From JAMXLO01 sp963819855 (GTDB taxonomy: Bacteria > Pseudomonadota > Alphaproteobacteria > Acetobacterales > Acetobacteraceae): a DNA stretch of 64,000 nucleotides. Of the stretch, positions 55,028 to 64,000 are shown in pieces. The stretch's first letter is position 1; every line of letters starts with the position of its first letter. The stretch lies in contig CAWFYC010000001.1 in assembly GCA_963819855.1 (NCBI GenBank), positions 1 to 64,000 of the forward strand. The letters are read 5' to 3'. The position numbers and the translations under genes are program-made. The notes beneath the pieces were generated by a model, which was not told the origin of the DNA, searched no databases, and was given only the letters and a program-made list of their open reading frames with translations.

Positions 55028-55702
55028 ATGCGCCGTCTCCTCCAGGTTCTGATCCTCGTCGCCCCAACCGCCGCCGTAGCCAGCCCGCCACCGTCACCCA
55101 GCTTGCTGTGTGAAGCTGCCATCGTCGGCGCAGAAAGGTCGGCGCGCCTACCGCTCCGCCTGCTCGGCGCCATTGCCGAAGTGGAAAGCGGCCGGCTCGA
55201 TGACGTCGGCAACGTCCGCCCCTGGCCCTGGACCATCAATGCCGAGGGACGGGGCGAGTTCTTCGCCAGCAAACAGCAGGCAATCGATGCGGTGCGCGCG
55301 TTACAGGCGCAGGGGGTACGTTCGATCGACGTCGGCTGCATGCAGGTCAACCTGATGTTCCACCCGAACGCCTTCGCCTCGCTGGACGAGGCGTTCAATC
55401 CGGCCGCGAACGCATTCTATGCCGCTCGCTTCCTCAACACGCTGTATGGCATGAGCGGGAGCTGGGTGCAGGCGACCGCGGCCTATCACTCGCAGACGCC
55501 GGCGATCGGAGCCGACTACGAGCAGCGCGTGATGGCGCGTTGGCAACACCGAGGTCCGGTATTCGGTGCGCCCTTGACGCAGACGGCGTACAGCGACTTC
55601 ACCCCGAAGGCCCAGGTCTATGGCGCGTTCCAGCCGGCCGCTCAGGTGTACGGCGCGTTCGCTGAACCGGCACCCATGCCGACCCGTTTGGCGCATCGCT
55701 GA
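55028..55702 (+). CDS. Exported lytic transglycosylase (SLT fold)
   Basis: A 224-residue exported protein with a signal peptide (MRRLLQVLILVAPTAAVASPP) and a lysozyme-like SLT domain: LPLRLLGAIAEVESGRLDDVG contains the catalytic Glu, and VRSIDVGCMQVNLMFHPNAF is typical of the family, as is AAYHSQTP. The C-terminus is a low-complexity repeat in which PKAQVYGAF and PAAQVYGAF occur in tandem. It may cleave peptidoglycan during assembly of an envelope machine; the window shows no secretion or flagellar cluster. Confidence 0.87.
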   Translation: MRRLLQVLILVAPTAAVASPPPSPSLLCEAAIVGAERSARLPLRLLGAIAEVESGRLDDVGNVRPWPWTINAEGRGEFFASKQQAIDAVRALQAQGVRSIDVGCMQVNLMFHPNAFASLDEAFNPAANAFYAARFLNTLYGMSGSWVQATAAYHSQTPAIGADYEQRVMARWQHRGPVFGAPLTQTAYSDFTPKAQVYGAFQPAAQVYGAFAEPAPMPTRLAHR

Positions 55703-55808
55703 CCGGCAGACGGCCGCGCCGGTTTGATACCGGGCTGACACGCACTTCCATCGAATTGGCCGCATCGCTAGGTTCCCAGCCAGACGAGGGGCCGCGCGGG
55801 AGGGCACC

Positions 55809-57710
55809 ATGAGCGATGGCGGCGGGGTACGCCGGATCGAGATCACGGAACGCGAATCGCCGACATTCGGTGGCGCCGAATTCGGTGGGGTCGGCGGCTA
55901 TGAGCGGCTGCACGGCACGGCGTCCTGCGAGCTTGATCCCGCGCATCCGCTGAACGCCGGCATCGTCAATCTCGACAGGGCGCCACGCAATGCGCGCGGC
56001 AACGTCGAGTACCAGTCCGAATTCCGCATCCTGCAGCCACTCGATCTCGCACGCGGCAATGGCTGTCTGGTGTACGACGTTCCCAACCGCGGCAACCAGC
56101 CGATCATGCCGCGGCTGAACGGCGCGCCGGAGGGCGGCCATCCACAGCACGCCGGCAACGGCTTCCTGATGCGGCACGGCTTCACGCTGGTGTGGAGCGC
56201 CTGGCAGGGAGATGTGCCGCCGGGCAACGACCGTCTGGTCGCTCGGTTCCCGGTCATCGCAGGCGTCACCGGCATGGTGCGCGAGGAGTTCATCGCCGAA
56301 GCGACCGGACTGCTCGGCGATGGCAACATCCAGGATGTATCCGACGATCGCTTCATCGGCACGTTGGTCTATCCGGTTGCCGATCCCGCCGGCGCGACGC
56401 TGACGGTGCGCGAACGCGAGGCCGATCCGCGCGCCACACCGTCCGGTCTTGCATGGCGGCTGATCGACGACCGCCATGTCGAGATCACGAGGCCGACCGC
56501 GCCAGGGTTCGATCGCGGCGCCATCTTCGAGTTCATCTATCGCGCGCGCGATCCGATCGTCATGGGCATCGGCTTTGCCGCGATCCGCGACATCGTCTCG
56601 TACCTGCGCCACACGACCCCGGGCATCCGGCACGCGCTGGGATTCGGTATCTCGCAAAGCGGCCGGGTACTGCGTGATCTAGTGTACTATGGATTCAATC
56701 AGGACCTCGCTGGACGGCCTGTGTTCGACGGCATTCTGCCGGTGGTTGCCGGCTCGCGGCGCACCTGCATCAACTGGCAATTCGCGCAGGCCGGACGCTA
56801 TTCGCGCCAGCACGAGGACCATTGCTACGGCGATGATCAGTTTCCGTTCAGCTATCCGACGCTGAGCGATCCGATCAGCGGCCGCACCGACGGCATCCTG
56901 CAACGCGCACGCGATGCCGGCGTGTGTCCGAAGGTGCTGCACCTGGATACCGAGAGCGACATCTGGCAGGCGCGCGCCTCGCTGGTGGGCACCGACACCT
57001 CCGGCACCGACATCGCGATGCCGGACGAGGTGCGCGTCTATACGGTGACCGGCGTGCCGCACGCGCCGTTCCGGCCGCTGAGCAAGCCGGTCATGCAATT
57101 GCCCGGCAATCCCCTCGGCTATGGCGCGTTCATGCGCGCACTGCTGGTCGCGCTGACCGAGTGGGTGGCACACGGCACGGCACCGCCGGACAGCCGGTTC
57201 CCGTCGCGAGCGGCTGGCACGCTGCTGCCGTTGGCCGAGGCGCGTGCGACATTCCCGAGACTGCCGCAGGTGAATTTCCCGACCGTGCTGAACGAGCTGC
57301 GGCTGCGCGACCACTCCGTGGAGCCGCCGATCGAGAGCACGGCATATCCGGTGTTCGTGCAATCGACCGATAGCGACGGCAATGCGCTCGGCGGCATCCG
57401 CCATCCGTTGCTCGACGTGCCGCTGGCCACGCATGTCGGGTGGTCGTTGCGCGCGGCGGGATTCGGCGAGGGCGATCTGTTCACTGTCCAGGGCTCGATG
57501 ATCCCGTTCGCTGCGACCGATGTCGACCGGCAGCGCAACGACGATCCGCGGCCTTCGATCGAAGCGCGCTATGCCTCACGCGACGCGTGGGCCGCAAAGC
57601 TGGCCGAGGCCGCGAAACGTCTGGTGGCCGATCGGCTGCTGCTGGCCGAGGATGCCGACCGGCTGATCGCCGCAGCCCGTGAAACGTGGGACGTGTACCG
57701 GGCATTGTAG
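55809..57710 (+). CDS. Alpha/beta hydrolase domain protein (Abhydrolase_10-like)
   Basis: A 633-residue predicted esterase or amidase of the large alpha/beta hydrolase group. The nucleophile elbow is LGFGISQSGRVLRD (GxSxSG). An N-terminal beta-rich region begins RIEITERESPTFGGAEFG, then GNGCLVYDVPNRGNQP and GFTLVWSAWQGDV; the C-terminal half contains VYTVTGVPHAPF, where a catalytic His may sit. No signal peptide is seen. ATG 55809 is preceded by AGGGCA. A MaoC-like gene follows 8 bp after its stop, so they are probably co-transcribed; the substrate is unknown. Confidence 0.87.
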   Translation: MSDGGGVRRIEITERESPTFGGAEFGGVGGYERLHGTASCELDPAHPLNAGIVNLDRAPRNARGNVEYQSEFRILQPLDLARGNGCLVYDVPNRGNQPIMPRLNGAPEGGHPQHAGNGFLMRHGFTLVWSAWQGDVPPGNDRLVARFPVIAGVTGMVREEFIAEATGLLGDGNIQDVSDDRFIGTLVYPVADPAGATLTVREREADPRATPSGLAWRLIDDRHVEITRPTAPGFDRGAIFEFIYRARDPIVMGIGFAAIRDIVSYLRHTTPGIRHALGFGISQSGRVLRDLVYYGFNQDLAGRPVFDGILPVVAGSRRTCINWQFAQAGRYSRQHEDHCYGDDQFPFSYPTLSDPISGRTDGILQRARDAGVCPKVLHLDTESDIWQARASLVGTDTSGTDIAMPDEVRVYTVTGVPHAPFRPLSKPVMQLPGNPLGYGAFMRALLVALTEWVAHGTAPPDSRFPSRAAGTLLPLAEARATFPRLPQVNFPTVLNELRLRDHSVEPPIESTAYPVFVQSTDSDGNALGGIRHPLLDVPLATHVGWSLRAAGFGEGDLFTVQGSMIPFAATDVDRQRNDDPRPSIEARYASRDAWAAKLAEAAKRLVADRLLLAEDADRLIAAARETWDVYRAL

Positions 57711-57718
57711 GAACCAGC

Positions 57719-58170
57719 ATGGAAACCGTCGGGCTTGGCTTCTACTTCGAGGACCTGCCGGTCGGTCGGCGCTTCCGCACCATCGGCCGCACAGTGACCG
57801 AGGCGGACATCACCAACTTCGTCAACTGCACCGGCATGGTGGAGGTGCTGTTCACCAACACCGAGTTCCTGCGCGAGGAATCCGACATCAAGCAGCGCCT
57901 GGCGCCGGCAGCGCTGAGCTACTGCTTCGCCGAGGGTCTGCTGGTGCAGGCGACCATGCAGCACACCGGGTTCGCGTTCCTGCACATGGAGCTCAACGTG
58001 GAACAGCCGGTATTCGCCGGCGACACGATCCACGTGGAATGCGAGGTGATCGAGGCGCGGCTGTCGCGCAACCGGCCGGGCAGGGGCCTGGTGCGGACGC
58101 GGAATCAGGTGGTGAAGCAGGACGGTACGGTGGCGCTGACCTATACGCCGCTGCGGATGATCAAGTGCCG
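57719..58170 (+). CDS. MaoC-like hotdog dehydratase, 3' end uncertain
   Basis: A single-hotdog protein of the MaoC-like dehydratase family, probably acting on acyl-CoA. The N-terminus FYFEDLPVGRRFRTIGRTVTEADI is diagnostic; AGDTIHVECEVIEARLSRNRPGRGLV is the hotdog strand region. Family similarity ends at about LRMIKCRG near 58170, but no stop follows. The frame stays open to 58864, antisense to the permease gene, which is unlikely to be translated. A lost stop or frameshift near 58165-58200 is suspected, as in nearby genes. Start ATG 57719 has AGGA upstream. Confidence 0.75.
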
Positions 58171-58228
58171 CGGGGCGACGCGCTGCTGCGGAGCGAGCGA
58201 CGGCAAGGCCGGATCGCGGCCTCGCCAC

Positions 58229-59141
58229 TCACACGCCACCGTCCCGCAGCTTCGGATCCAGCACGTCGCGCAGCGCATCGCCGAACAGGCTGACGCCGAA
58301 CACCGTCAGTGCGATCGCCAATCCCGGGAAGATCGCGATCCATGGCGCGGTGGATGCGTACTCCTCCGCACCGCCCTGCAGCATCAGCCCCCAGGCCGGC
58401 GTCGGCTCCTGCACGCCAAGCCCGAGATACGACAGCGATGCCTCCGCCAGGATCGCCTGGCCGACGAACGCGGTCAGCATGATCAGGAACGGCGCCATCA
58501 CGTTCGGCACCATGTGGCGCAGGATGATGCGCGCGTGACTGTAGCCGCAGGCGCGCGCGGCATCGACATAGGGGATCTCGCGGATCGCCAGCGCGCTGGA
58601 ACGCACCACGCGGGCGCAGCGCGGGATCAGCGGGATGGTGATCGCGACGATCACGTTGTGCACGCCGGTGCCGAAGATCGCCACCACGGCGAGCGCCATG
58701 ATGATCAGCGGGAACGCCATCACGATGTCGAAGATGCGCTGGAAGATCAGGTCGATCCGGCCGCCGAAATACGCGCTGGCGACGCCCAGCACCAGGCCGG
58801 CAAAGCCGCCCACGATGCGCGGAGGTCAGCCCCACGATCAGCGCGGTGCGCGCGCCGAAGATGATGCGCGACAGCAGGTCGCGGCCGAACTGGTCGGTGC
58901 CCAGCCAGTGGGTCCAGCTCGGCGCTTCGGTCATCGAAGCGAAGTCGTTCGCCGTCGGGCTGTATGGCGCGATCAATTCGGCCGAAAGACCGGTCACCGC
59001 GATGATCAGCACCAGCACTGCGCCGAACGCGCCGAGCGGTTCGCGCCGGCAGAAGTGCAGCGTGGCCTGCCAGAGCGAACGCCGCAGCTCGATGGTGTCG
59101 TCCGCGGGAAGTGCGATCGGGGCGTGCACCGTGGTGGACAT
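58229..59141 (-). pseudogene. dppC: Dipeptide-type ABC permease (DppC), one-base frameshift
   Basis: The second permease of a peptide-type ABC importer. The N-terminal frame reads MSTTVHAPIALPADDTIELRR, HWLGTDQFGRDLLSRIIFGAR and TALIVGLTS; the other frame continues VGGFAGLVLGVASAYFGGRID, then the EAA loop YVDAARACGYSHARIILRHMVPN, to PKLRDGGV. An extra base at about 58815-58822 (CCTCCGCGCATC) separates them; dropping it gives 303 residues, the usual size, from a span of 913 bases. The protein is otherwise intact, so an indel error is likely. Last gene of the operon. Confidence 0.87.
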
Positions 59142-59154
59142 GACGCGGTCTCCC

Positions 59155-60126
59155 TCAGGCGAAGCGGATGCGTGGATCGAGCCACGCGTACATCAGATCG
59201 ACGATCAGGTTGCTGAACACGAAGATGGCGACGGTGAGCATCACCAGCGCCTGGGTCAGCGTGTAGTCCTGGTTCTGCACCGCCTGCACGAACAGCCGGC
59301 CGATACCGTTGAGGTTGAACACCTGTTCGGTGACGACAAGGCCGCCGATCAGGAAGGCGAACTCGATGCCGATCACGGTGACCACCGGCAGCAGCGCGTT
59401 CTTCAGTGCGTGGCGATTGATGATGATCTTCTCGATCAGGCCCTTGGCGCGCGCGGTTCGGATGTAGTCCTCGCGCAGCACCTCCAGCATCGCCGAGCGC
59501 GTCATGCGCATGCTGACCGCGGCATAGCGGTAGCCGACAGTGATGGCGGGCAGGAACGCCATCGACAGGTTGCGCAGCGGGTCCCGCCAGATCGGTACGT
59601 AGTCGATCGGCGGCATCCACGGCGTGCCGGTGATCGCGTTGCTGATGTCGAGCACGAACAGGATGGAGATGATCCCCAGCCAGAACGACGGGGTGGCGAT
59701 GCCGCCGATCGCCAACGTGCGCACCACCACGTCGATCCAGGTGTTCTGCTTCAGCGCCGAGATGGTGCCCAGGGGCACCGCGATCAGGATGGCGATCACC
59801 GTGGCGAGCAGCGCGATCTCCAGCGAGATCGGCAGCCGCGTGAGGATCTCCAGCGACACCGGTTTGCCGGACCACATCGAGATGCCGAAGTCGAAGCGGA
59901 AGAAGCCCCAGACGAAGCTGAGGAACTGCACGATCAGCGGGCGGTCGAGGCCGATCTCGGCGTGGCAGAGATCGACCGCGCGCGGATCGAACGAGCCACC
60001 GCCCGACCCCAGGCGCACCACACAGATGTCGCCGGGGATCAGGCGCATCAGGATGAACACCAGTACCGCCGCGCCGATCAGCGTCGGGATCACCAGCAGT
60101 ACCCGCTTTGCGATGTATTGGTACAT
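59155..60126 (-). CDS. dppB: Dipeptide-type ABC transporter permease (DppB)
   Basis: A 323-residue inner-membrane permease with about six helices. The family start MYQYIAKRVLLVIPTLIGAAV and FILMRLIPGDI, the periplasmic loop and EAA region (TRSAMLEVLREDYIRTARAKGLIEKII) and the C-terminal NLNGIGRLFVQAVQNQDYTLTQALVML are all present. It lies between the binding protein (24 bp) and dppC (13 bp) in the minus-strand operon. Confidence 0.95.
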   Translation of the reverse strand: MYQYIAKRVLLVIPTLIGAAVLVFILMRLIPGDICVVRLGSGGGSFDPRAVDLCHAEIGLDRPLIVQFLSFVWGFFRFDFGISMWSGKPVSLEILTRLPISLEIALLATVIAILIAVPLGTISALKQNTWIDVVVRTLAIGGIATPSFWLGIISILFVLDISNAITGTPWMPPIDYVPIWRDPLRNLSMAFLPAITVGYRYAAVSMRMTRSAMLEVLREDYIRTARAKGLIEKIIINRHALKNALLPVVTVIGIEFAFLIGGLVVTEQVFNLNGIGRLFVQAVQNQDYTLTQALVMLTVAIFVFSNLIVDLMYAWLDPRIRFA

Positions 60127-60150
60127 CCCTCCGTCGCCTTCCTGTCGCTA

Positions 60151-61771
60151 TCAGCCGTTCGGCCCCTGGTCCAGCCAGATGTCGGACAGGTCCTGATTGA
60201 TATAGTGGCTCGGGCCGATCTTCCAGCCGTGCACGTAGCTGCGTTCCGGAATCTCCCGGTACCACCAAAGCATGGGGAACTCCCGCGCCTCGGTATCCAC
60301 GATGCGGGTTTCGTATTGCCGCATCAAGGCGCGCAGCCTGGTGAAGTCGGTCTCACGCAGCATCTTGTTGTAGGTGTCGACCTCTTCCGGGTCGGTGTAG
60401 CCGCCATAGTTCTCCACGAACACGTCGTGCGGCAGATATTTCTGCGTGTCCAATACCGGGTTGACCACGCTGTTGCAGTTGGCCTCGACAACCACGTCGA
60501 AGTCGCCGCTGCGCATCGCCGCAAACCAGGGGCCGGTCGGCACCACCCGCTGCGTCGCCGTCACGCCGATCTTGCTCCATTGATCGACCAGCCAGGTGCC
60601 GACATATTTGTACGGCTGATCGACGTTGCGGTTGAGCAGTTCGACGTGCAGGTTCTCCTGGCCCGCCTCCTTCAGCAGGCGCCGCGCCTCGGTGCGCGAT
60701 TTCTCGATGTCAGGCCAGAACCCGGCCATCTTCTGCAGCTCATCTTTGGTCGCTGCCAGCGGCGAGCCAGGGAAGACGATGCCGCCCACGGTATGTACAT
60801 TGGCGATCTTCGACAGCGCCGGCGCGCCGCCCCACTGATCGACCGCAAGCAGCAGAGCCTTGCGCACGCGCACATCGTCGAATGGCTTGCGCCGTTCATT
60901 GGGCGTGATCAGGTTGCCGCAGTTCCAGTCGCTGGTCTGTACCTTGATCTTGTCGCCGAGCTCGCGGTTGAGATCGTTGATGGCCGATGGCGGCAGACCA
61001 CGGAACTCCATGGCGGCACGGCCGGAATGGATTGCCTCCACCCGTACCACCTGTTTCTCGGCGAAGATGCCGACGAAGCCGTCGAGATACGGCAATCCTT
61101 TATGATAGTAGTCCGGATTGCGCTCGCCCTTGATGTCCTGGCCGATGTCATAGGCGACGAATCGGAACGGGCCGGATCCCATCACGTGCTGCTCGAACCA
61201 GTGCGGATCCTTGTCGAGGATCGCCTTCGGATAGATCGCCGCGTACGGATCCGCGAGCGATGGCAGAAACGTGCTGGTACCGAATTTCAGCTTGAACACC
61301 ACGGTCGTGGCATCCGGTGCTGCCACCGAGTTCGACCACCGAGTACCAGTTGGCCCGTGCGCTCAGCACGCCGGGTCGTGGGAAGATGATCTCATGCCAG
61401 CTTGCCGCAACATCGGCCGCGGTGAGCGGCGAGCCGTCCTGGAACTTCACATCCGTGCGGATCTTGAACGTGTAGGTCTTGCCATCGTCGGTCGGCGTGG
61501 GGATCGACGTGCACAGATCGCAGACGAACTGCGTCGTGTCGGCTGGATTTTCCGGATTGACCCGCATCAGCACGCTGTAGAATGGCGCGACCGCGTGCAC
61601 CAAGGCGTAGGTCGCCTCGCGATGCAGGTCCAGACTTGGCGGGGCGTCCGCCGGTATCATGTAGGTGAGTGTGCCGCCGCGCTTCGGCGTCAACTCGCCG
61701 GTATTGTCCGCCATGACCGGGCCGGCTGCGATGATGACTGCGAGCCAGGCCGCGAACGAAACTGATCGCAT
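60151..61771 (-). pseudogene. Peptide-type ABC binding protein (family 5), one-base frameshift
   Basis: The extracytoplasmic solute-binding protein of the operon. The first frame gives a signal peptide (MRSVSFAAWLAVIIAAGPVMA), RGGTLTYMIPADAPPSLD and KTYTFKIRTDVKFQDGSPLTAADV; the second gives PDATTVVFKLKFGTSTFLPSLADPYAAIYPK through to the C-terminus. They separate at about 61327-61330, where one extra base turns GAATCGG into GAACTCGG. Removing it gives 539 residues, the family norm, from 1621 bases. The signal sequence and all core segments are intact, so an indel is more likely than decay. Confidence 0.87.
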
Positions 61772-61867
61772 GATTACTGCCTCCCTTGGTGTCGGTGCCT
61801 CCTGGATTTGTCCCGTTGTTATTGGCCGTGGCCGCAACTTTCGCAGCCAGCGGCGGGCGTCACCCGA

Positions 61868-62857
61868 TCATCGCACTTCGCTGCACGCCACGAAATGCCC
61901 CGGCCGCACCTCGCGCAGCTCCGGCCGCGCCTGCTTGCAGCTTGCTACAGCGATCGGGCAGCGCGGATGGAACACGCAGCCGGACGGCGGATTGATCGGG
62001 CTCGGCACCTCACCCTGCACCGGGCGAAAGGTGCGGTGCATTTCAACCGACGGATCCGGCACCGGCACCGCGGCGAGCAGCGCCTGGGTATACGGATGCA
62101 GCGGATTGCCGAACAGCTCGTCGCTGTCAGCCGTCTCGACGATGCGGCCGAGATACATCACCGCGACGCGCTGGCAGAGATGCCGGACCACCGACAGATC
62201 GTGCGCGATGAACAGATAGGTCAGGCCGAACTGCTCGCGCAGGTCCTCGAGCAGGTTTACCACCTGCGCCTGGATCGACACGTCCAGTGCCGACACCGCC
62301 TCATCGCAGACGATGAACTCCGGGTTCAGCGCCAGTGCGCGCGCTATGCCGACGCGCTGCCGCTGCCCACCCGACATTTCGTGCGGATAACGGTCGGCGA
62401 AACGCGGGTTCAGTCCGCACACCGACAGAAGCTCGCGCACCCGCGCAGTGCGCTTCGTCGCGTCCGGTTCGATGCCGTGCACCTTGATCGGCTCGGCGAT
62501 GATCTCGCCTACCTTCATGCGCGGGTTCAGCGAGCTGTACGGGTCCTGGAAGATCACCTGGATGCGCCGGCGCAGCGCCAGTAGTTCCGTGCGCTCCATC
62601 CGCGCGATATCGGCACCGTCGTACAGAATCTCGCCTGCCGTCGGCCGCTCCAGCCGCAGGATGCAGCGGCCGGTGGTGGTCTTGCCGCAGCCGCTTTCGC
62701 CAACCAGGCCAAGCGTCTCGCCGCGACGCACAGAAAAATCGATGCCATCGACCGCCTTCACCTCGCCGACCAGCCTGCGCGCGATCAGGCCCTCGGTGAT
62801 CGGGAAGTGCATGCGCAGCCCCTTCACCTCCAGCAGCGGCCGGCCGATCGCGCTCAC
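61868..62857 (-). CDS. dppF: Dipeptide-type ABC transporter ATPase (DppF type)
   Basis: A 329-residue ATPase. GTG 62857 overlaps the dppD stop (GTGA), which implies translational coupling. Walker A is GESGCGKTT, the signature MSGGQRQR and Walker B FIVCDEAVSALD. The C-terminal oligopeptide domain contains INPPSGCVFHPRCPIAVASCKQARPE, with cysteines that in this family hold an iron-sulfur cluster. Its partner DppD precedes it, and the binding protein follows after 96 bp. Confidence 0.94.
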   Translation of the reverse strand: MSAIGRPLLEVKGLRMHFPITEGLIARRLVGEVKAVDGIDFSVRRGETLGLVGESGCGKTTTGRCILRLERPTAGEILYDGADIARMERTELLALRRRIQVIFQDPYSSLNPRMKVGEIIAEPIKVHGIEPDATKRTARVRELLSVCGLNPRFADRYPHEMSGGQRQRVGIARALALNPEFIVCDEAVSALDVSIQAQVVNLLEDLREQFGLTYLFIAHDLSVVRHLCQRVAVMYLGRIVETADSDELFGNPLHPYTQALLAAVPVPDPSVEMHRTFRPVQGEVPSPINPPSGCVFHPRCPIAVASCKQARPELREVRPGHFVACSEVR

Positions 62858-63852
62858 GCCGCCGCTCCGGTCTCGCGCACGTCGCGGCTGCGGAAGCACG
62901 CGGCGAGATGGCCGGCAACCCCCGCCGGATCCAGTGGTGGCCGGGCCGTGGCGCAGACCTCCACCGCAAACCGGCAGCGCGGGCGAAATGAACAGCCGGC
63001 ATCGAGCCGCGTCAGATCCGGCGGCTGGCCTGCCACCGGATCGAGCCGCTCCTGGCGCGGCCGATCCAGCCGCGGCACCGAGCGCAGCAGTGCGATCGTG
63101 TAGGGATGGCGTGGATTGTGGTACACGTCCGCCGCCGGTCCGCTCTCCACCAGGCGGCCCGCGTACATCACGTTCACCCGGTTGGCGTAACGCGCCACCA
63201 CCCCCAGGTTATGCGTGATGATGATCAATGCGACGTTCAGTCGACGCGTCAGGTCTTTCATCAGTTCCAGAATCTGTGCCTGGATCGTCACATCAAGTGC
63301 CGTGGTCGGTTCGTCGGCGATGATCAGCTTGGGATCGCAGGCCACTGCCATGGCGATCATGACGCGCTGGCGCATGCCGCCAGAGAGCTGATGCGGATAC
63401 TGTTTCAGCCGGCGCGCGGCATCGGCGATGCCCACCAGGCCAAGCAGTTCCACCGCGCGCCGGTGCGCGGCGGCGCGATCCATGCCGCGGTGCTGCTCCA
63501 GTGTTTCCGTGATCTGTCGCCCGATGGTCAGCACCGGGTTGAGCGAGGTCATCGGTTCCTGGAACACCATGCCGATGTCTCCGCCGCGAACTTCGCGCAT
63601 CTCTGCATCCGAGAGTTGCATGATATCGCGGCCGGCAAAACGAATCTCACCTTGCGTGATGCGGCCCGGCGGATCGGGGATCAGGCGAAGTATCGACAGC
63701 GCGCTTACTGACTTGCCCGAACCGCTTTCGCCGACGATCGCCACGGTCTCGCCAGGGTCGACGGTATAGGAGATGCCGTCGACCGCGCGCACGAGTCCGG
63801 CACCGGTGCGGAATTCGGTGTGCAGATCGTTCACTTCCAGGAGTGGTGGCAA
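62854..63852 (-). CDS. dppD: Dipeptide-type ABC transporter ATPase (DppD type)
   Basis: The first gene of the operon in this window, 332 residues. The start is TTG 63852 (PPLLEVNDLHTEF), with GGGGAG just upstream. Walker A is GESGSGKS, the signature LSGGMRQR and Walker B LIIADEPTTALD. The C-terminal domain has LDAGCSFRPRCRFAVEVCATARPP with the cluster-binding cysteines. The remaining 148 bp to the window end show no gene. Confidence 0.93.
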   Translation of the reverse strand: MPPLLEVNDLHTEFRTGAGLVRAVDGISYTVDPGETVAIVGESGSGKSVSALSILRLIPDPPGRITQGEIRFAGRDIMQLSDAEMREVRGGDIGMVFQEPMTSLNPVLTIGRQITETLEQHRGMDRAAAHRRAVELLGLVGIADAARRLKQYPHQLSGGMRQRVMIAMAVACDPKLIIADEPTTALDVTIQAQILELMKDLTRRLNVALIIITHNLGVVARYANRVNVMYAGRLVESGPAADVYHNPRHPYTIALLRSVPRLDRPRQERLDPVAGQPPDLTRLDAGCSFRPRCRFAVEVCATARPPLDPAGVAGHLAACFRSRDVRETGAAA

Positions 63853-64000
63853 TACCTCTCCCCGACGCAGCCCCTGTGACGTGCGTATTGTTGGGTGTTT
63901 ATTCTTGGTCGCGGGGAACTTGGTATCGGCGGCGGCGGCTCAAGTCAACGCCGCTGAGGCGGTATCGACCGCCGGGGTCAGGCCAACGAACCGAGCCGGG

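Noticed and set aside
58846..61389. An 847-codon open frame on the plus strand across the oligopeptide transporter operon
   Set aside because: It is antisense to dppC, dppB and the binding protein, has no domain, and is His/Arg/Asp-rich in the manner of GC-rich shadow frames.

Overview
The window is GC-rich DNA with the gene content of an alphaproteobacterium. Rhodospirillales/Acetobacteraceae would fit the Mla pair, the ccmC-I block, the EF-G-like GTPase, the Ku gene and the egtB-egtD pair, but the taxon is inferred from gene families and was not searched. I found no rRNA, tRNA or CRISPR array.

Layout. 0.1-6.5 kb: outer-membrane lipid transport (MlaA, MlaC), leucyl aminopeptidase with a decayed holC behind it, a Sua5-type tRNA-modification enzyme, a flavin-dependent (LLM) oxidoreductase and a YciE-like ferritin-fold protein. 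6.5-11.6 kb: a catabolic-looking cluster (SDR, sugar-epimerase-like enzyme, second LLM oxidoreductase, agmatinase-type ureohydrolase). 11.6-13.3 kb: a decayed strip with a small membrane protein, a group II intron reverse-transcriptase remnant and an orphan SDR tail. 13.3-22 kb: LpoA-like lipoprotein, rsmI, a class V aminotransferase, a MarR regulator, an EF-G-like GTPase, an SDR, a PD-(D/E)XK-like protein and a glycerol-kinase remnant. 22.5-28.4 kb: SDR plus amidase, convergent with a complete polar amino-acid ABC transporter, then a DUF1993 protein. 28.5-32.4 kb: an insertion-sequence island with an IS630 element interrupted by a short ORF-less group II intron, an IS110-family element and two kinds of palindromic repeat. 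32.4-42 kb: SLC13-type permease, acetyl-CoA synthetase, Rieske and EVE proteins, a chemoreceptor with a C-terminal PilZ domain paired with a secreted Cache protein, a flavoprotein remnant and a polytopic membrane protein. 42-47.3 kb: cytochrome c maturation genes ccmC-D-E-F-G-H-I without ccmAB. 47.2-50.9 kb: two polyamine-transporter genes, Ku and a PRC-barrel protein. 51-55.7 kb: ergothioneine genes egtB-egtD, an ECF sigma factor, an S58-family peptidase and a lytic transglycosylase. 55.8-64 kb: an alpha/beta hydrolase and a MaoC-like protein, convergent with a five-gene dipeptide-type ABC operon.

Five genes (epimerase, second LLM oxidoreductase, EF-G, oligopeptide permease C, oligopeptide binding protein) each become one uninterrupted family-length reading frame if a single base is removed, and a sixth (DUF6496) if one base is added. 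This looks more like base-calling indels than decay, and should be settled before these are called pseudogenes. True decay is clear elsewhere: holC, glpK, a disulfide-oxidoreductase tail, the SDR tail and the reverse transcriptase have lost whole segments.

The most notable object is the 654-bp intron in the IS630 transposase. It has a recognisable 5' end and domain V, no reverse transcriptase, and exons that join in frame.
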